Shown: positions 33,335 through 42,772 of the stretch, in pieces | Layout: every line of letters begins with the position of its first letter | Position numbering within the stretch: the stretch's first letter is position 1 | NCBI GenBank assembly: GCA_963715825.1 | Contig: CAVQSI010000041.1 | Coordinates: forward strand, 310,001 to 374,000 | Reading direction: 5' to 3' | From: Sva-07 sp963715825 | GTDB lineage: Bacteria; Actinomycetota; Acidimicrobiia; Acidimicrobiales; Ilumatobacteraceae | DNA length: 64,000 nt | Notes under the pieces: generated by a model | Seen by the model: only the letters and a program-made list of their open reading frames with translations | The model's database searches: none | Told to the model about the DNA's origin: nothing | Translations under genes and position numbers: made by a program

Positions 33335-34533
33335 CGCCCGGCCACTCCGAGCGCCTCGGCGACGATGTCGATCGGGTGCTTCACCGGCATGTCGAGGACC
33401 GCTGCGAGGTGCATCGAGCAGCCAGGGTTGGCGCTCGCCACCGCGACGGCCTGCGAGCTGTGGGCGGCGCGCCCGATCGTCGCGACCTTGCGGTCTCTGA
33501 TCTCGCCGGCGAGCTCGGGCTGCAACGCGGAGTAAGCGCCCCCGGCGCCGCAGCACAATCCATCGTCGTCGAGCTCCACCACGTCGGCGACATGGCCGAG
33601 CAGCGCTCGCACCGGTTCGTGGGCGCCTTGGACGTGGCGGAGGTGACACGGGTCCTGCACGATGACTGTCGGGCGTCGGCTCGACGAGGCCGGGAGCAGG
33701 TCGAGTCGATCGGCGAGCCACTCCGAGATGTCGAGGACTCGCGCACTGAACCGCCGAGCATCGCCGGTGTCGAGCAGCGAGCCGTAGTCCTTCATCGACG
33801 CGCCACAGCCCGCGGAGTTCACCAGGATCGGCGCGTCGCCAGGCATCGACGCCATCACGCGTTCGGCCAAGCCGACGGCGTCGTCGTGGAGCCCGGCATG
33901 GATGTGCAACGCCCCGCAGCAGCTGCCGCCCGCTCCGGGTACGGCCACGGTCGTGCCCGTGAGGGCGATGAGCGCTGCGGTGTTGCGATGCGTCTCGCGT
34001 TGCCAGGCATCCATCACGCAACCGGTGAACAACCACACGTCCTTGCCCGTCGTCTCGACCCGTGGCGGGCGTCGCAGGGGAAGTGCCGGCACGCCGAAGC
34101 GCTTCGGCACGAGGCGCAATCGCTGTCCGACGGCGATCGCCGACGAGCCGGCCAGCAGCATCCGGTGGCGCGGCAGCACGCGGAACCCGAGGCGTTGCCA
34201 CCACGGGGTGATTCGCCCGTCGGCGGCGAGCGCGGTGCGGGTGTCCTCCATGAGCGCCCCGAACTGGACGCCGCTCGGGCACGCCGTTTCGCAGCCCCGG
34301 CACTGCACGCACGTCTCGATGAAGTCGATGAATTCGTCGTCGATCGGCAGCTCGCCACGATCGACCGCACGCATCGCGTCGATGCGACCCCGCGGCGAGT
34401 ACTTCTCCTCACCCGTCACACGGAAGGTGGGACAGTGTGGCAAGCACAACCCACAACTCACGCACGTCGCTGCCAGCTCGGCGTCGAGACCGAGCACCGA
34501 CAGACCCGTGGGCGACGAGGCGGGCAGATCCAT
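33331..34533 (-). CDS. glcF: Glycolate oxidase iron-sulfur subunit GlcF
   Basis: The 400-aa protein has two 4Fe-4S sites in ferredoxin-like CxxCxxCxxxC form (Cys24/27/30/34 and Cys75/78/81/85), then two cysteine-rich CCG domains (GGSCCGALH, DPCHLRH, LCCGAGG). This is the plan of GlcF and of D-lactate dehydrogenase iron-sulfur subunits, which pass electrons from a FAD partner to the quinone pool. The FAD subunits glcD and glcE are 4 kb away on the same strand and separated by opposite-strand genes. The ATG at 34533 is chosen because the upstream 20 codons look non-coding. Confidence 0.9.
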   Translation of the reverse strand: MDLPASSPTGLSVLGLDAELAATCVSCGLCLPHCPTFRVTGEEKYSPRGRIDAMRAVDRGELPIDDEFIDFIETCVQCRGCETACPSGVQFGALMEDTRTALAADGRITPWWQRLGFRVLPRHRMLLAGSSAIAVGQRLRLVPKRFGVPALPLRRPPRVETTGKDVWLFTGCVMDAWQRETHRNTAALIALTGTTVAVPGAGGSCCGALHIHAGLHDDAVGLAERVMASMPGDAPILVNSAGCGASMKDYGSLLDTGDARRFSARVLDISEWLADRLDLLPASSSRRPTVIVQDPCHLRHVQGAHEPVRALLGHVADVVELDDDGLCCGAGGAYSALQPELAGEIRDRKVATIGRAAHSSQAVAVASANPGCSMHLAAVLDMPVKHPIDIVAEALGVAGR

Positions 34534-34713
34534 GCCCCGCATCGTAGGAGTCAATGGCCTGTCCGCACGGTACGCCGACGACGCGACCGACACTCGGATT
34601 CGAGGTCGACTGTCCAGGGATCCACAACACCGGAGCAGTAATTCTGCGGCGTCGTCGACCTATGACCGACCACGGCTGGCCGAACCGCCGAATCTCGGCC
34701 AGTCTGGGCCCTC

Positions 34714-35532
34714 ATGCCCGAAGGCCACACGATCCACCGCATCGCCCGCGATCACGGCAAGCTGCTCGCAGGACGCAACATCCGCGTGTCGAGCCCGCAA
34801 GGCAGGTTCTCCGCCGACGCCGAACGGGTCGACGGCGCGGTGCTGGAGCGGATCGAGCCGTACGGCAAGCACCTCTTCTACCGATGGTCGACCGGCGAGG
34901 TCGGACACGTCCACCTCGGACTCTTCGGCAAGTACCGGGTACAGCGCACCGGCGACTCGCCCGACCCGATCGGTCAGGTGCGGATGCGACTCCAGACCGA
35001 ACCGGACGGCGAACACAACGAGTACATCACGGTCGACCTCGCCGGACCGACCGCCTGCACGATCGACCCGCCGTCGGTCCGTCGCGACATCCTCGCCCGG
35101 CTCGGTCCCGACCCCATCCGACGCGGGTCGAAGCCCGACGCCATGATCGAACGCATCGAGCGGAGCTCACGCGGCATCGGCGACCTCCTGATGGACCAGT
35201 CGGTCGTCGCCGGTATCGGCAACGTGTACCGCGCCGAGGCGCTCTTCGTCACCGGCATGCACCCGCTGCGACGCGGTGCCGACTGCGACCGGGCCGAGCT
35301 CGAAGCGCTGTGGTCCACCGCCCAGGGCATGCTCCGTCAGGGCGTCAAGGACAACCGAATCGTCACGGTCAGCCGCGACGACCTCGGCATCCCGCCGAAC
35401 GTCCGCATCAAACGCGGCGAGGCGACCTACGCGTACAAGCGTGACCGCTGCCTGCTGTGCGGTGACGAGATCCGTCGGATCGAAATCGCCAACCGGACGT
35501 GCTACTACTGCCCGACACACCAACCGACCTGA
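34714..35532 (+). CDS. nei: Fpg/Nei-family DNA glycosylase
   Basis: A 272-aa base-excision repair glycosylase/AP lyase. The N-terminus MPEGHTIHR places the catalytic Pro2 and Glu3 as in Nei/Nei2. The helix-two-turn-helix segment SVVAGIGNVYRAEALF (about residues 167-182) and the C-terminal zinc finger (CLLCGD and TCYYC, spacing C-x2-C-x16-C-x2-C) are complete. The start is fixed by the required N-terminal proline. The upstream 180-base interval to glcF holds no other clear signal. Substrates are probably oxidised pyrimidines. Confidence 0.92.
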   Translation: MPEGHTIHRIARDHGKLLAGRNIRVSSPQGRFSADAERVDGAVLERIEPYGKHLFYRWSTGEVGHVHLGLFGKYRVQRTGDSPDPIGQVRMRLQTEPDGEHNEYITVDLAGPTACTIDPPSVRRDILARLGPDPIRRGSKPDAMIERIERSSRGIGDLLMDQSVVAGIGNVYRAEALFVTGMHPLRRGADCDRAELEALWSTAQGMLRQGVKDNRIVTVSRDDLGIPPNVRIKRGEATYAYKRDRCLLCGDEIRRIEIANRTCYYCPTHQPT

Positions 35533-35549
35533 CCGCCTACGCTTGACCC

Positions 35550-36939
35550 ATGACTGCCGTCGAGCGCATTCCCGAGATCGTCCAACAGCTCCGCGAAGGG
35601 TTCCACAGCGGAGTGCTTCGTGACATCGAGTCCCGGCGGTCCCACCTTCGAGCACTGCGATCGCTCTTCGTCGAGCAGGAAGACCGCCTGATCGATGCGC
35701 TGGTCGTCGACGTCGGCAAGCCCCGCATCGAGGCCTACACCACCGAGATCGCGTTCACGATCAACGAGATCGACCACACGCTCAAGCATCTCGACGCCTG
35801 GACCAAGCCGTCCAAGGTCAAGGTGCCGCTCACCGTGAAACCCGGGTCGGCGACGCTGCGTCCCGAGCCCCTCGGCACCGTGTGCATCATCGCTCCGTGG
35901 AACTATCCGGTGCAGTTGCTGTTCGCCCCGCTCGTGCCGGCCCTCGCCGCCGGCAACACTGCCGTACTCAAGCCGTCGGAGGTCACCCCGTCGGTGTCGG
36001 CGCTGATCGAAGAGCTGGTGCCCAGGTACTTCAGCGCCTCGACGGTTGCGGTGGTCACCGGCGCCGTCGACGAGACCACCGCCCTGCTCGAGCAGCGCTT
36101 CGACCACATCTTCTACACCGGCAACGGCAAGGTCGGCCGGGTGGTGATGCGCGGCAGCGGCCGAGCACCTGACGCCGGTCACGCTCGAACTCGGCGGCAA
36201 GAGCCCGGCGATCGTCGCCGCCGACGCCAACATCGAGGTCGCCGCCAAGCGCCTTGCCTGGGCCAAGTTCCTCAACGCCGGCCAGACCTGCGTGGCGCCG
36301 GACTACGTGCTCGTCGACGAACGCGTCGAGAACGAACTCGTCGCTGCGCTCGCCGATGCGGTCACCGGTTTCTACGGCCCCGATCCGCGGCAATCGAACG
36401 ACTACGCCCGCATCGTCAACGAGCGCCACCACGATCGACTGATGAAGCTGCTCGAGGATGGCGGTTTCGACGCCACGGTGATCGGCGGCACGGGCGATCG
36501 GGGAAGCCGATACCTCGCCCCCACCGTGCTCGCCGGGGTGAAGCCCGATGCCGCGGTGATGGCCGACGAGATCTTCGGCCCGATCCTGCCGATCCTCACG
36601 GTCACCGACGTCGACGAGGCGATCCGCTTCGTGAACGACCGAGAGAAGCCGCTCGCGCTCTATGCCTTCAGCAGCGACGACGACACGTTGGAGCACATCG
36701 TGTCCAACACCTCAGCGGGAGGTGTGACGCTCAACCACGCGGTGCTCCACCTTGCCGTGCCCGATCTGCCCTTCGGCGGCGTCGGCGAGAGCGGCACGGG
36801 TGCGTATCACGGCAAGGCCGGCTTCGACACGTTCAGCCACGCCAAGGCCGTGCTCGCCAAGCCGACCCGGCCCGACCCGGCGCTGATGTACCCGCCGTAC
36901 ACGAACCTCAAGCAGAAGATCCTCCGCAAGTTCCTCTGA
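35550..36939 (+). pseudogene. Aldehyde dehydrogenase, frameshifted
   Basis: This gene encodes a class-3-like NAD(P)-dependent aldehyde dehydrogenase of about 460 residues in two frames. The first frame, from 35550, includes APWNYPVQLLFAPLVPALAAGN and the cofactor motif FYTGNGKVGRVVM. After about 36153 the second frame continues LTPVTLELGGKSPAIVAADA, the catalytic-cysteine region NAGQTCVAP and the C-terminal FGGVGESGTG. Removing one G in the run CGCGGCA restores MRAAAEHLTP, as in intact family members. All catalytic residues remain, so this is either a very recent mutation or a base-call error. It starts 18 bases after nei on the same strand. Confidence 0.85.
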
Positions 36940-36946
36940 CGCACCC

Positions 36947-36998
36947 CGTTTGCGTTGCGTTTCCGGTGACCCGGCTCGCCGAAATCATCACGCAAACG
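36947..36998. terminator. Terminator between convergent genes
   Basis: The arms CGTTTGCGT (36947-36955) and ACGCAAACG (36990-36998) pair, and an inner partly paired segment (TTTCCGGTGA/TCGCCGAAA) extends the structure. It lies between the aldehyde dehydrogenase and phosphotransferase stops. Confidence 0.6.
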
Positions 36999-37017
36999 AT
37001 GTTCCGTGACGGCCCAG

Positions 37018-37914
37018 CTACTGGGCGGTCCAGGGTGGAGCGTCGGGGTCGCCGCGCCAGAAGCGCAGGCGTCGCTCGGCTTCCGGGCGGGCTCGGGGGT
37101 CATCGATCGACGCGGCGACGCGCATGAGGGTGGCTGCCACCAGGCGGAGTTCGGCGATGGCGATCGTCGACGGGTCGTCGGCGAGCGAGCGGCCGTAGCC
37201 GTGGGCGAACTCCTCGTACTCCCCGAGCCGACCGCCCCACCGATCGGCGAACGTCAGCATGGGCCCGTGGTCCCATCCGGGCGGGGCGAGACAGAGGAGA
37301 TCCCAGTCGATGAGCACCGGTCCGTCCGCTCGCATCAGCACGTTGCCAGGGTGCACGTCGCCGTGGCAGACGACGACCTGGTCGAAGTCGTGCCACTCGC
37401 GGTGCCGTTCGATCGAGGTCTCGAGCCCGCTGCGAGCCTCGGGATCGAGCCCCGGACCGGCTCGCTCGATGAGGGCCCCGAAATCCCACCAGGGAAACGC
37501 CGCCGGCGATGGCAGCGGCACCGATGCAGGCAATGACGGTGCAGCGGTGTCGTGCACCCGTCGGACGAGTTCGCCGACACGGGACCAGTCGATGGGTGTT
37601 GCGCTGGCATCGATCCGCTCCCATGCCGTGACGCTCAGCGCGTCGACCTGCACGACGTCGTCGCGAACCGCACGGGGCACCGCCACCTGGTGCTCGTGCC
37701 AGAACTGGGCGAGTTCGAGCGACACCTCCGCAGGCGCCGTCGGTGCGCTCACACGCAGCACGACGGGTCCCGCAGTGAAGATCGCGTTCATCCCGGCACG
37801 CACCAGTGCCGGCTCGTCGAAACCCCACACGCCGGCAGCGATCGCCGCCGCACGCGTTGCCGCACCGAGGTCACCGACCGGACGGTCGACATACGCCCGC
37901 GGCGAGGCGTTCAC
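37018..37914 (-). CDS. Aminoglycoside phosphotransferase-family kinase
   Basis: The 298-aa protein has the APH/choline-kinase fold: catalytic loop VVVCHGDVHPGNVLM with the Asp and Asn, then the metal Asp in PVLIDWDLL. N-terminal nucleotide-binding strands precede it. Members phosphorylate diverse small hydroxyl compounds, and the resistance label is not justified here. Its GTG start overlaps the glcE stop (GTGA), and it is the last gene of an eight-gene operon. The longer frame to 38304 is glcE antisense overlap and was dropped. Confidence 0.85.
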   Translation of the reverse strand: MNASPRAYVDRPVGDLGAATRAAAIAAGVWGFDEPALVRAGMNAIFTAGPVVLRVSAPTAPAEVSLELAQFWHEHQVAVPRAVRDDVVQVDALSVTAWERIDASATPIDWSRVGELVRRVHDTAAPSLPASVPLPSPAAFPWWDFGALIERAGPGLDPEARSGLETSIERHREWHDFDQVVVCHGDVHPGNVLMRADGPVLIDWDLLCLAPPGWDHGPMLTFADRWGGRLGEYEEFAHGYGRSLADDPSTIAIAELRLVAATLMRVAASIDDPRARPEAERRLRFWRGDPDAPPWTAQ

Positions 37915-38804
37915 GTCGCGGCGAGCACGTCGACGCCCGGATTCAGTCGTCCGGTCGGGTCGAACTCGTGCTTGATGCGGTCGTGGAGTGAGCGAACGAC
38001 CGGTTCGACACCCGACTCCGGCGCCCGCTGCGAATGATGGACGATGCCCACCCCGATCTCCGCCACGAACGTCGCCGGCAGGTCGGCGAGCGCACGCAAC
38101 TCCGATGGCGGCATCGACCAGCGGTTCGGCGGCATGTGCGGAGGCCCATCGGCCGACGTCAGCGCGCCGAGCCGAACCTGCGTTGCGACGTCGTCGGCGT
38201 GCCCGTCGAGCAGCACCCAGGTGGTCTGGCCATCCCACAGCACCGACGTCGGCCGATACAGAGCGGCGAGGAGTTCCCACGGGTCGCGTTCGCTCGTGTA
38301 CCAACGTTCACCCACCGGCAGAGGTCGCGTGCGCAGGATCACATCGGCCAGGAATCCCAGCGTGCCGCGCGAGCCCACGAGCAGCCGACACAGATCGAAC
38401 CCGCTGACGTTCTTCACGGTCGGTCCGCCTGCCTTGACCACGTCACCGGCAGCCGACACGTACCGGGCTTGCAGCAACGTGTCACGCACGGGGCCCCAGC
38501 CCAGTCGCCGGATCCCGCTGTGGCCGACCGAAAGCGCACCGCCGATCGTGCCGTGGTCCGGGACCGCGAGGCACTGGCCGTGCTCGGCCAGGGCCGCATC
38601 GACCTCGTCGACCGGGGTGCCGGCACCACAGCAGATCGTCATCTCGGCGGGCTGGATCCAGTCGATGCCGCTCGGCGCCGTGACGGCTCGCACACCGCGA
38701 ACCGCTCCACCGCGGGTACCGAGACCGGAGATCGTGACCGGGTCGACGTCACCGACCTCGTCGGCGAACGCAGCAACCGAGACCTCGAGCGCGGACACGC
38801 TCAC
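37911..38804 (-). CDS. glcE: Glycolate oxidase FAD-binding subunit GlcE
   Basis: This 297-aa FAD-binding protein has the PCMH-fold motifs PDHGTIGGALSVGHSG and GPTVKNVSGFDLCRLLVGSRGTLG (broken here for length). It lacks the full C-terminal FAD-oxidase cap, as expected for GlcE. It functions with GlcD and GlcF in oxidising glycolate. The GTG at 38804 overlaps the glcD stop (GTGA); an in-frame GTG two codons earlier (38810) is possible. The C-terminal FDPTGRLNPG is the usual GlcD/E family ending. Confidence 0.88.
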   Translation of the reverse strand: MSVSALEVSVAAFADEVGDVDPVTISGLGTRGGAVRGVRAVTAPSGIDWIQPAEMTICCGAGTPVDEVDAALAEHGQCLAVPDHGTIGGALSVGHSGIRRLGWGPVRDTLLQARYVSAAGDVVKAGGPTVKNVSGFDLCRLLVGSRGTLGFLADVILRTRPLPVGERWYTSERDPWELLAALYRPTSVLWDGQTTWVLLDGHADDVATQVRLGALTSADGPPHMPPNRWSMPPSELRALADLPATFVAEIGVGIVHHSQRAPESGVEPVVRSLHDRIKHEFDPTGRLNPGVDVLAAT

Positions 38805-40222
38805 ACCCACGCGCCGTCGGGCACGCTGTGGATGTCGCCGCAACCCGCCGGACTCGGCAGCACTTTGTCCGGGTTGGACAGCATCTTCGGGTCGAATGCC
38901 CGACGCAGGTCACCTTGGGCGGCCAGGTCGACCTCGGAGAACATCAGCGGCATCAGGTCGCGTTTCTCGAGCCCGATTCCGTGTTCACCGCTCAGCACGC
39001 CACCGGCGGCCACCGACACCCGCACGATCTCGTCGCCGGCGGCATGGACCCGCTCGGCGACGCCGGGTTCGCGGGCGTCATACACCAGCAACGGATGCAG
39101 GTTGCCGTCGCCGGCGTGGAACACGTTCAGCACGAGCAGTTCGTGGCGCTCGGCGATCGCGTACACCTGCGCCAGCACCTCGGGCAGACGGTGGCGTGGC
39201 ACGACGGTGTCGTGGAGGTAGTAGTTCGGCTTGATCCGGGCGATCGCGCCGAAGGCCGACTTGCGACCTTTCCAGAGCAACGCCCGTTCGGCGTCGTCGG
39301 CGGCCACGCGGATCGTGCCGACATTCCGTGTCGACGCGAGCTCGCGGATCCGGTCGATCTGCGCAGCCACCGACGCCGGCAGTCCGACCACCTCGATCAG
39401 GAGCGCAGCGGCCTGGTCGACGGGAAGCCCGGCATGGATGAACGCTTCGACCGCCTGCAAGCAGAGCTGATCCATCATCTCGACCGCGGCAGGAACGATG
39501 CCGTCGGCGATGATGTCGCTCACGAGTTGGGCTCCATCGGCCACGTCGGCGAAGTCCAACAGCATCGTGGCGACGTCGGGCGGGTTCTGCATCAGCTTCA
39601 CGCACACCTTGGTGGCGACGCCGAACATCCCTTCACTGCCGACGAACGCGCCGCGCAGGTCGTAGCCGGCAGGTTCAGGCTCCTCGCCGCCGAACACCGC
39701 CACCGTGCCGTCGGGCAGCACCACTTCGAGGCCGTGGATGTGGGCGCTGGTGACACCATCGGCCAAGCAGTGCGGGCCTCCGGAGTTGTTGGCGACGTTG
39801 CCACCGATCGAGCAGGTCTGCTGGCTGCTCGGATCGGGCGCGAAGTGCACGCCGAGGTGGGCGATCTGCTTCGACAGGTCCAGGTTGAGCACGCCGGGTT
39901 CGACCCAGGCGGTCCGGTTGACGGCGTCGACCGAGACGATCCGGTTCATCTTCGACGTCGAGATCACGATCGCACCGGTCTGCGGCACCGCTCCCCCGGC
40001 GAGCCCGGTCCCCGACCCGCGCGGCACGAACGGCACGTCGAACTCGTTGGCGACCTGCACGATCGCTTGGACGTCATCGACGGTCTCGGCGAAACACACG
40101 ACCGCCGGGTGGCCCGACATGTTGGACGCGTCACGCCGATACAGATTGACCTCGCCGGCTCCGTCGCGTACTTGATCGGGTCGCAGCCGTTCCCGGAGAC
40201 GGGCAACGAGCGGAGCGGTCAC
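38801..40222 (-). CDS. glcD: Glycolate oxidase FAD subunit GlcD
   Basis: A 473-aa FAD-linked 2-hydroxy acid oxidase. The PCMH FAD-binding domain has PRGSGTGLAGGAVP and CSIGGNVANNSGGPHCLADG. The C-terminal oxidase domain has NVFHAGDGNLHPLL (the metal/substrate histidines) and GVLSGEHGIGLEKRDL. With GlcE and GlcF it oxidises glycolate (or D-lactate) to the 2-oxo acid. GTG start at 40222, overlapping the stop of the small upstream gene (GTGA). Length and motifs are complete. Confidence 0.93.
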   Translation of the reverse strand: MTAPLVARLRERLRPDQVRDGAGEVNLYRRDASNMSGHPAVVCFAETVDDVQAIVQVANEFDVPFVPRGSGTGLAGGAVPQTGAIVISTSKMNRIVSVDAVNRTAWVEPGVLNLDLSKQIAHLGVHFAPDPSSQQTCSIGGNVANNSGGPHCLADGVTSAHIHGLEVVLPDGTVAVFGGEEPEPAGYDLRGAFVGSEGMFGVATKVCVKLMQNPPDVATMLLDFADVADGAQLVSDIIADGIVPAAVEMMDQLCLQAVEAFIHAGLPVDQAAALLIEVVGLPASVAAQIDRIRELASTRNVGTIRVAADDAERALLWKGRKSAFGAIARIKPNYYLHDTVVPRHRLPEVLAQVYAIAERHELLVLNVFHAGDGNLHPLLVYDAREPGVAERVHAAGDEIVRVSVAAGGVLSGEHGIGLEKRDLMPLMFSEVDLAAQGDLRRAFDPKMLSNPDKVLPSPAGCGDIHSVPDGAWV

Positions 40223-40569
40223 GAGGGGGTGGTGCCCTCTTTGCGGCGCATCACGATGACACGCCCGCTCTCGACGGCCACGCCATCGACGTACACCTGG
40301 TCGCCCGGAGCGACGTGTTCGTCGAGCGACGTCAGGCGGCCCTCTCGGCGAGCGCGGAGTTCGTCTTCGGTGTGTTTCATCACCTGACGACCCTCGCGGA
40401 TCGCGTCGACGACGTCACCGGTCTTCGAGCGCACGCTCGATGCGGCCGACTTCGCAATCTGCGCTGGCGCGACCTGCGCGGCGGTCTCCTTGACCTTCTT
40501 CTTCGCGTATCCGGCCGACGCGAGGCCGGCGACCACGCCGCCGGCGAACCAGGTGATTCGCTTCATCAT
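40219..40569 (-). CDS. Small membrane-associated hypothetical protein (116 aa)
   Basis: The protein begins with a short hydrophobic segment (ITWFAGGVVAGLASAGY) followed by a Lys/Ala-rich helix, in the manner of small actinobacterial proteins anchored by one helix. The function is unknown. The ATG at 40569 overlaps the stop of the preceding gene (ATGA), a second ATG follows immediately, and AGGAAA lies just upstream. Coupled to the DUF948-like gene and to glcD. Confidence 0.65.
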   Translation of the reverse strand: MMKRITWFAGGVVAGLASAGYAKKKVKETAAQVAPAQIAKSAASSVRSKTGDVVDAIREGRQVMKHTEDELRARREGRLTSLDEHVAPGDQVYVDGVAVESGRVIVMRRKEGTTPS

Positions 40570-41039
40570 GCGCGTTTCCTCCATCGTGTCGAGCTCGCGA
40601 TCGGCGATGCGTCGTGCAGTTCGGCGCTCTCGAGCGCCCGGACATCGAGGGGTCCGATCGACGTGCGTCGCGGCGCACCGCGCAGACGGGCGATGGTGCG
40701 CGACGTGCCGCGGGCGAAGCTGGTCGCCTTGATCATCGGCGCCGAGAACGACGTCCGGGCGACGCGTCCGCCGACGGCGTCGCCGATGGCCTCGGCTGAG
40801 CCGAGCACGCGATCGAAGCGTTCGAGGTCTGCTCGCGCCTCGTCGACGGTGGCGCGGGCCTCGTCGGTGGTCGTGAGCAGCTCGCGGATCAACGGGGTGG
40901 TCTCCATGCGCAGCTGATCGACTTCACGCCGGACGTCGCGCAGTGTGTCGAGCACCCGCAACAGCACCACGATCAGCGCCGCGAAGCCGATCGAGCACAG
41001 CACCGCCGCGACGATCAGGACCAGTTCCCCGGCCGTCAT
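40566..41039 (-). CDS. DUF948-like membrane/coiled-coil protein (157 aa)
   Basis: One N-terminal membrane helix (about residues 5-27) is followed by a long coiled coil (LDTLRDVRREVDQLRME and onward to about residue 80) and a basic tail. This plan fits DUF948 proteins, which are of unknown function and often paired with a small membrane gene like the next one. Its start overlaps the rarA stop (ATGA). It is probably a general envelope or stress protein, but nothing specific can be said. Confidence 0.65.
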   Translation of the reverse strand: MTAGELVLIVAAVLCSIGFAALIVVLLRVLDTLRDVRREVDQLRMETTPLIRELLTTTDEARATVDEARADLERFDRVLGSAEAIGDAVGGRVARTSFSAPMIKATSFARGTSRTIARLRGAPRRTSIGPLDVRALESAELHDASPIASSTRWRKRA

Positions 41040-42334
41040 GCGTCGTCACCTGTGGGGGAAGTACGGCCCTTCATGCGATCGCCGATCAGCGCTTCGTCGC
41101 CGTGGACGCTCGGGTCGTACCAGTGCCGATCGACGAGCGAGTCCGGCAGGTACTGCTGGGCAACGGTTCCCGACGCATGGTCGTGAGGATAGTCGTAACC
41201 CGCGCCGTGGCCGATCGATGCAGCCCCCTGATAGTGGGCGTCGCGCAGGTGTGCCGGCACCTCGCCAACGGCGCCGTTGCGGACGTCGGCCCGAGCGTTC
41301 CAGATCGCCAGGGCGTTGCGGTTGCTCTTCGGCGCCGTCGCCAGGTGAATCGCTGCCTGCGACAGGTTGAGCTGCGCCTCCGGCAGACCCACATGTTCGA
41401 GAGCGTGAGCGGCAGCGACAGCGACCTGGAGCGCCGAGGTGTCGGCGAGGCCGACGTCTTCGGACGCGAAGATGATCATCCGGCGGGCGATGAAACGTGC
41501 GTCCTCACCGGCTTCGAGCATCCGAGCCAGCCAGTACACGGCGGCATCGGGGTCGGAACCCCGCATCGACTTGATGAAGGCGCTGACCACGTCGTAGTGG
41601 TCGTCGCGCCCGTAGCGCAGGGCCGTGGTACCGAGTGCAGCTTCGACGTGTTCGAGTTCGACGTTTCCGTAGCCGGCGAGCGCGCACGACACCTCGAGCG
41701 CGGTGAGCACCTGGCGGCCGTCACCGCCCGCCCGATCGACGAGCAACGTTGCGGCCTCCTCGTCGGCGGTCGCCCCCTCGGCCTCGAGGCCGCGTCGCAC
41801 GAGCGTTTCGATCGCGGCGCGGTCGAGCGGTTCCAGCCGGAACAGCGTCGAACGGCTCCGCAGCGGCGCATTGACCTCGAAGAACGGGTTTTCGGTGGTG
41901 GCCCCGATCAGGGTGAGTGTGCCGTCTTCGACAGCGGGCAGCAGCGCGTCCTGCTGCGATTTCGAGAATCGGTGGATCTCGTCGAGAAACAGGATCGTCC
42001 CCTGCCCACGCTCGCCAAGGCGCTGCCGAGCCCGTTCGATCGTCTCGCGGACGTCCTTGACGCCGGCATTGACGGCCGACAACTGCTCGAACGCTCGATC
42101 GGTGCTTCCCGCCACCGCCAGAGCAAGCGTGGTCTTGCCGGTACCGGGCGGCCCCCACAGCAGCGCCGACGTGAGCCGGTCGGTCTCGACGAGTCGACGC
42201 AGCGGCTTGCCCGGCCCGACCAGATGGTCCTGGCCGACCACGTCGTCGATCGTGCGCGGTCGAAGCCGGGCCGCCAGCGGCGCGCGGGACCTGCGCTGCT
42301 CCTCGGCGGCGACGGCGAAGAGGTCGTCGCTCAC
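41036..42334 (-). CDS. rarA: Replication-associated recombination protein RarA
   Basis: A 432-aa AAA ATPase of the RarA/MgsA/WRNIP1 family that acts at stalled replication forks. The P-loop is GPPGTGKTT (61-69), Walker B ILFLDEIHRF, sensor 1 LIGATTENPFFEVN. C-terminal motifs include RMIIFASEDVGLAD and the family ending YLPDSLVDRHWY. GTG start at 42334 overlaps the Nudix gene stop (GTGA). The longer open frame to 42670 runs through the Nudix gene and was rejected. Confidence 0.94.
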   Translation of the reverse strand: MSDDLFAVAAEEQRRSRAPLAARLRPRTIDDVVGQDHLVGPGKPLRRLVETDRLTSALLWGPPGTGKTTLALAVAGSTDRAFEQLSAVNAGVKDVRETIERARQRLGERGQGTILFLDEIHRFSKSQQDALLPAVEDGTLTLIGATTENPFFEVNAPLRSRSTLFRLEPLDRAAIETLVRRGLEAEGATADEEAATLLVDRAGGDGRQVLTALEVSCALAGYGNVELEHVEAALGTTALRYGRDDHYDVVSAFIKSMRGSDPDAAVYWLARMLEAGEDARFIARRMIIFASEDVGLADTSALQVAVAAAHALEHVGLPEAQLNLSQAAIHLATAPKSNRNALAIWNARADVRNGAVGEVPAHLRDAHYQGAASIGHGAGYDYPHDHASGTVAQQYLPDSLVDRHWYDPSVHGDEALIGDRMKGRTSPTGDDA

Positions 42335-42765
42335 GGAGTCAGGACTGCCCGGTACACATCGCTGCGGAAACCGACGACGTGTTCGACGAGCCAGTGGCGC
42401 TCGACCCAACGCCACGCCACGAACTCGACGTCGTCGGGGGTGGGGACCACATCGTCGGCGCGCACCCGGAAGAAGTACCACCGCTGCGCCTGTCCGAGCC
42501 GTTTGCCGTCCGAACGCACGTGGTCGGGGAACTCGTACACCATCCACATCGGGTGCTGGCCGACCAGATCGACCTCGGATGGTCCGAGGCCGGTCTCTTC
42601 GCCGAGTTCGCGCCAGGCAGCGTCGTCGGGTGATTCGCCCACGTCGATGCCTCCCTGTGGGAGCTGCCAAGCGCCGGGAATGTCGCTTCGCTCGAATGCG
42701 AGGACCTGGTTGCGGGCGTTGGTGACCACGGCGACCACGCCGGCTCGGAAGTTGGCGCTCGGCAC
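42331..42765 (-). CDS. Nudix hydrolase, RppH-like
   Basis: The 144-aa protein has a complete Nudix box (GGIDVGESPDDAAWRELGEE and onward, G-x5-E-x7-REL-x-EE-x-GL) preceded by WQLPQGGID, the form seen in RppH and diadenosine-polyphosphate hydrolases. It would remove pyrophosphate from 5'-triphosphate RNA or cleave Ap(n)A; which one cannot be decided. The GTG at 42765 is the only start consistent with the family N-terminus and lies seven bases after the stop of the TPR gene. Confidence 0.8.
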   Translation of the reverse strand: MPSANFRAGVVAVVTNARNQVLAFERSDIPGAWQLPQGGIDVGESPDDAAWRELGEETGLGPSEVDLVGQHPMWMVYEFPDHVRSDGKRLGQAQRWYFFRVRADDVVPTPDDVEFVAWRWVERHWLVEHVVGFRSDVYRAVLTP

Positions 42766-42772
42766 GAGCGAC

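Noticed and set aside
37018..37914. Aminoglycoside resistance gene
   Set aside because: The kinase fold is shared by many metabolic enzymes, and the operon gives no support for resistance.
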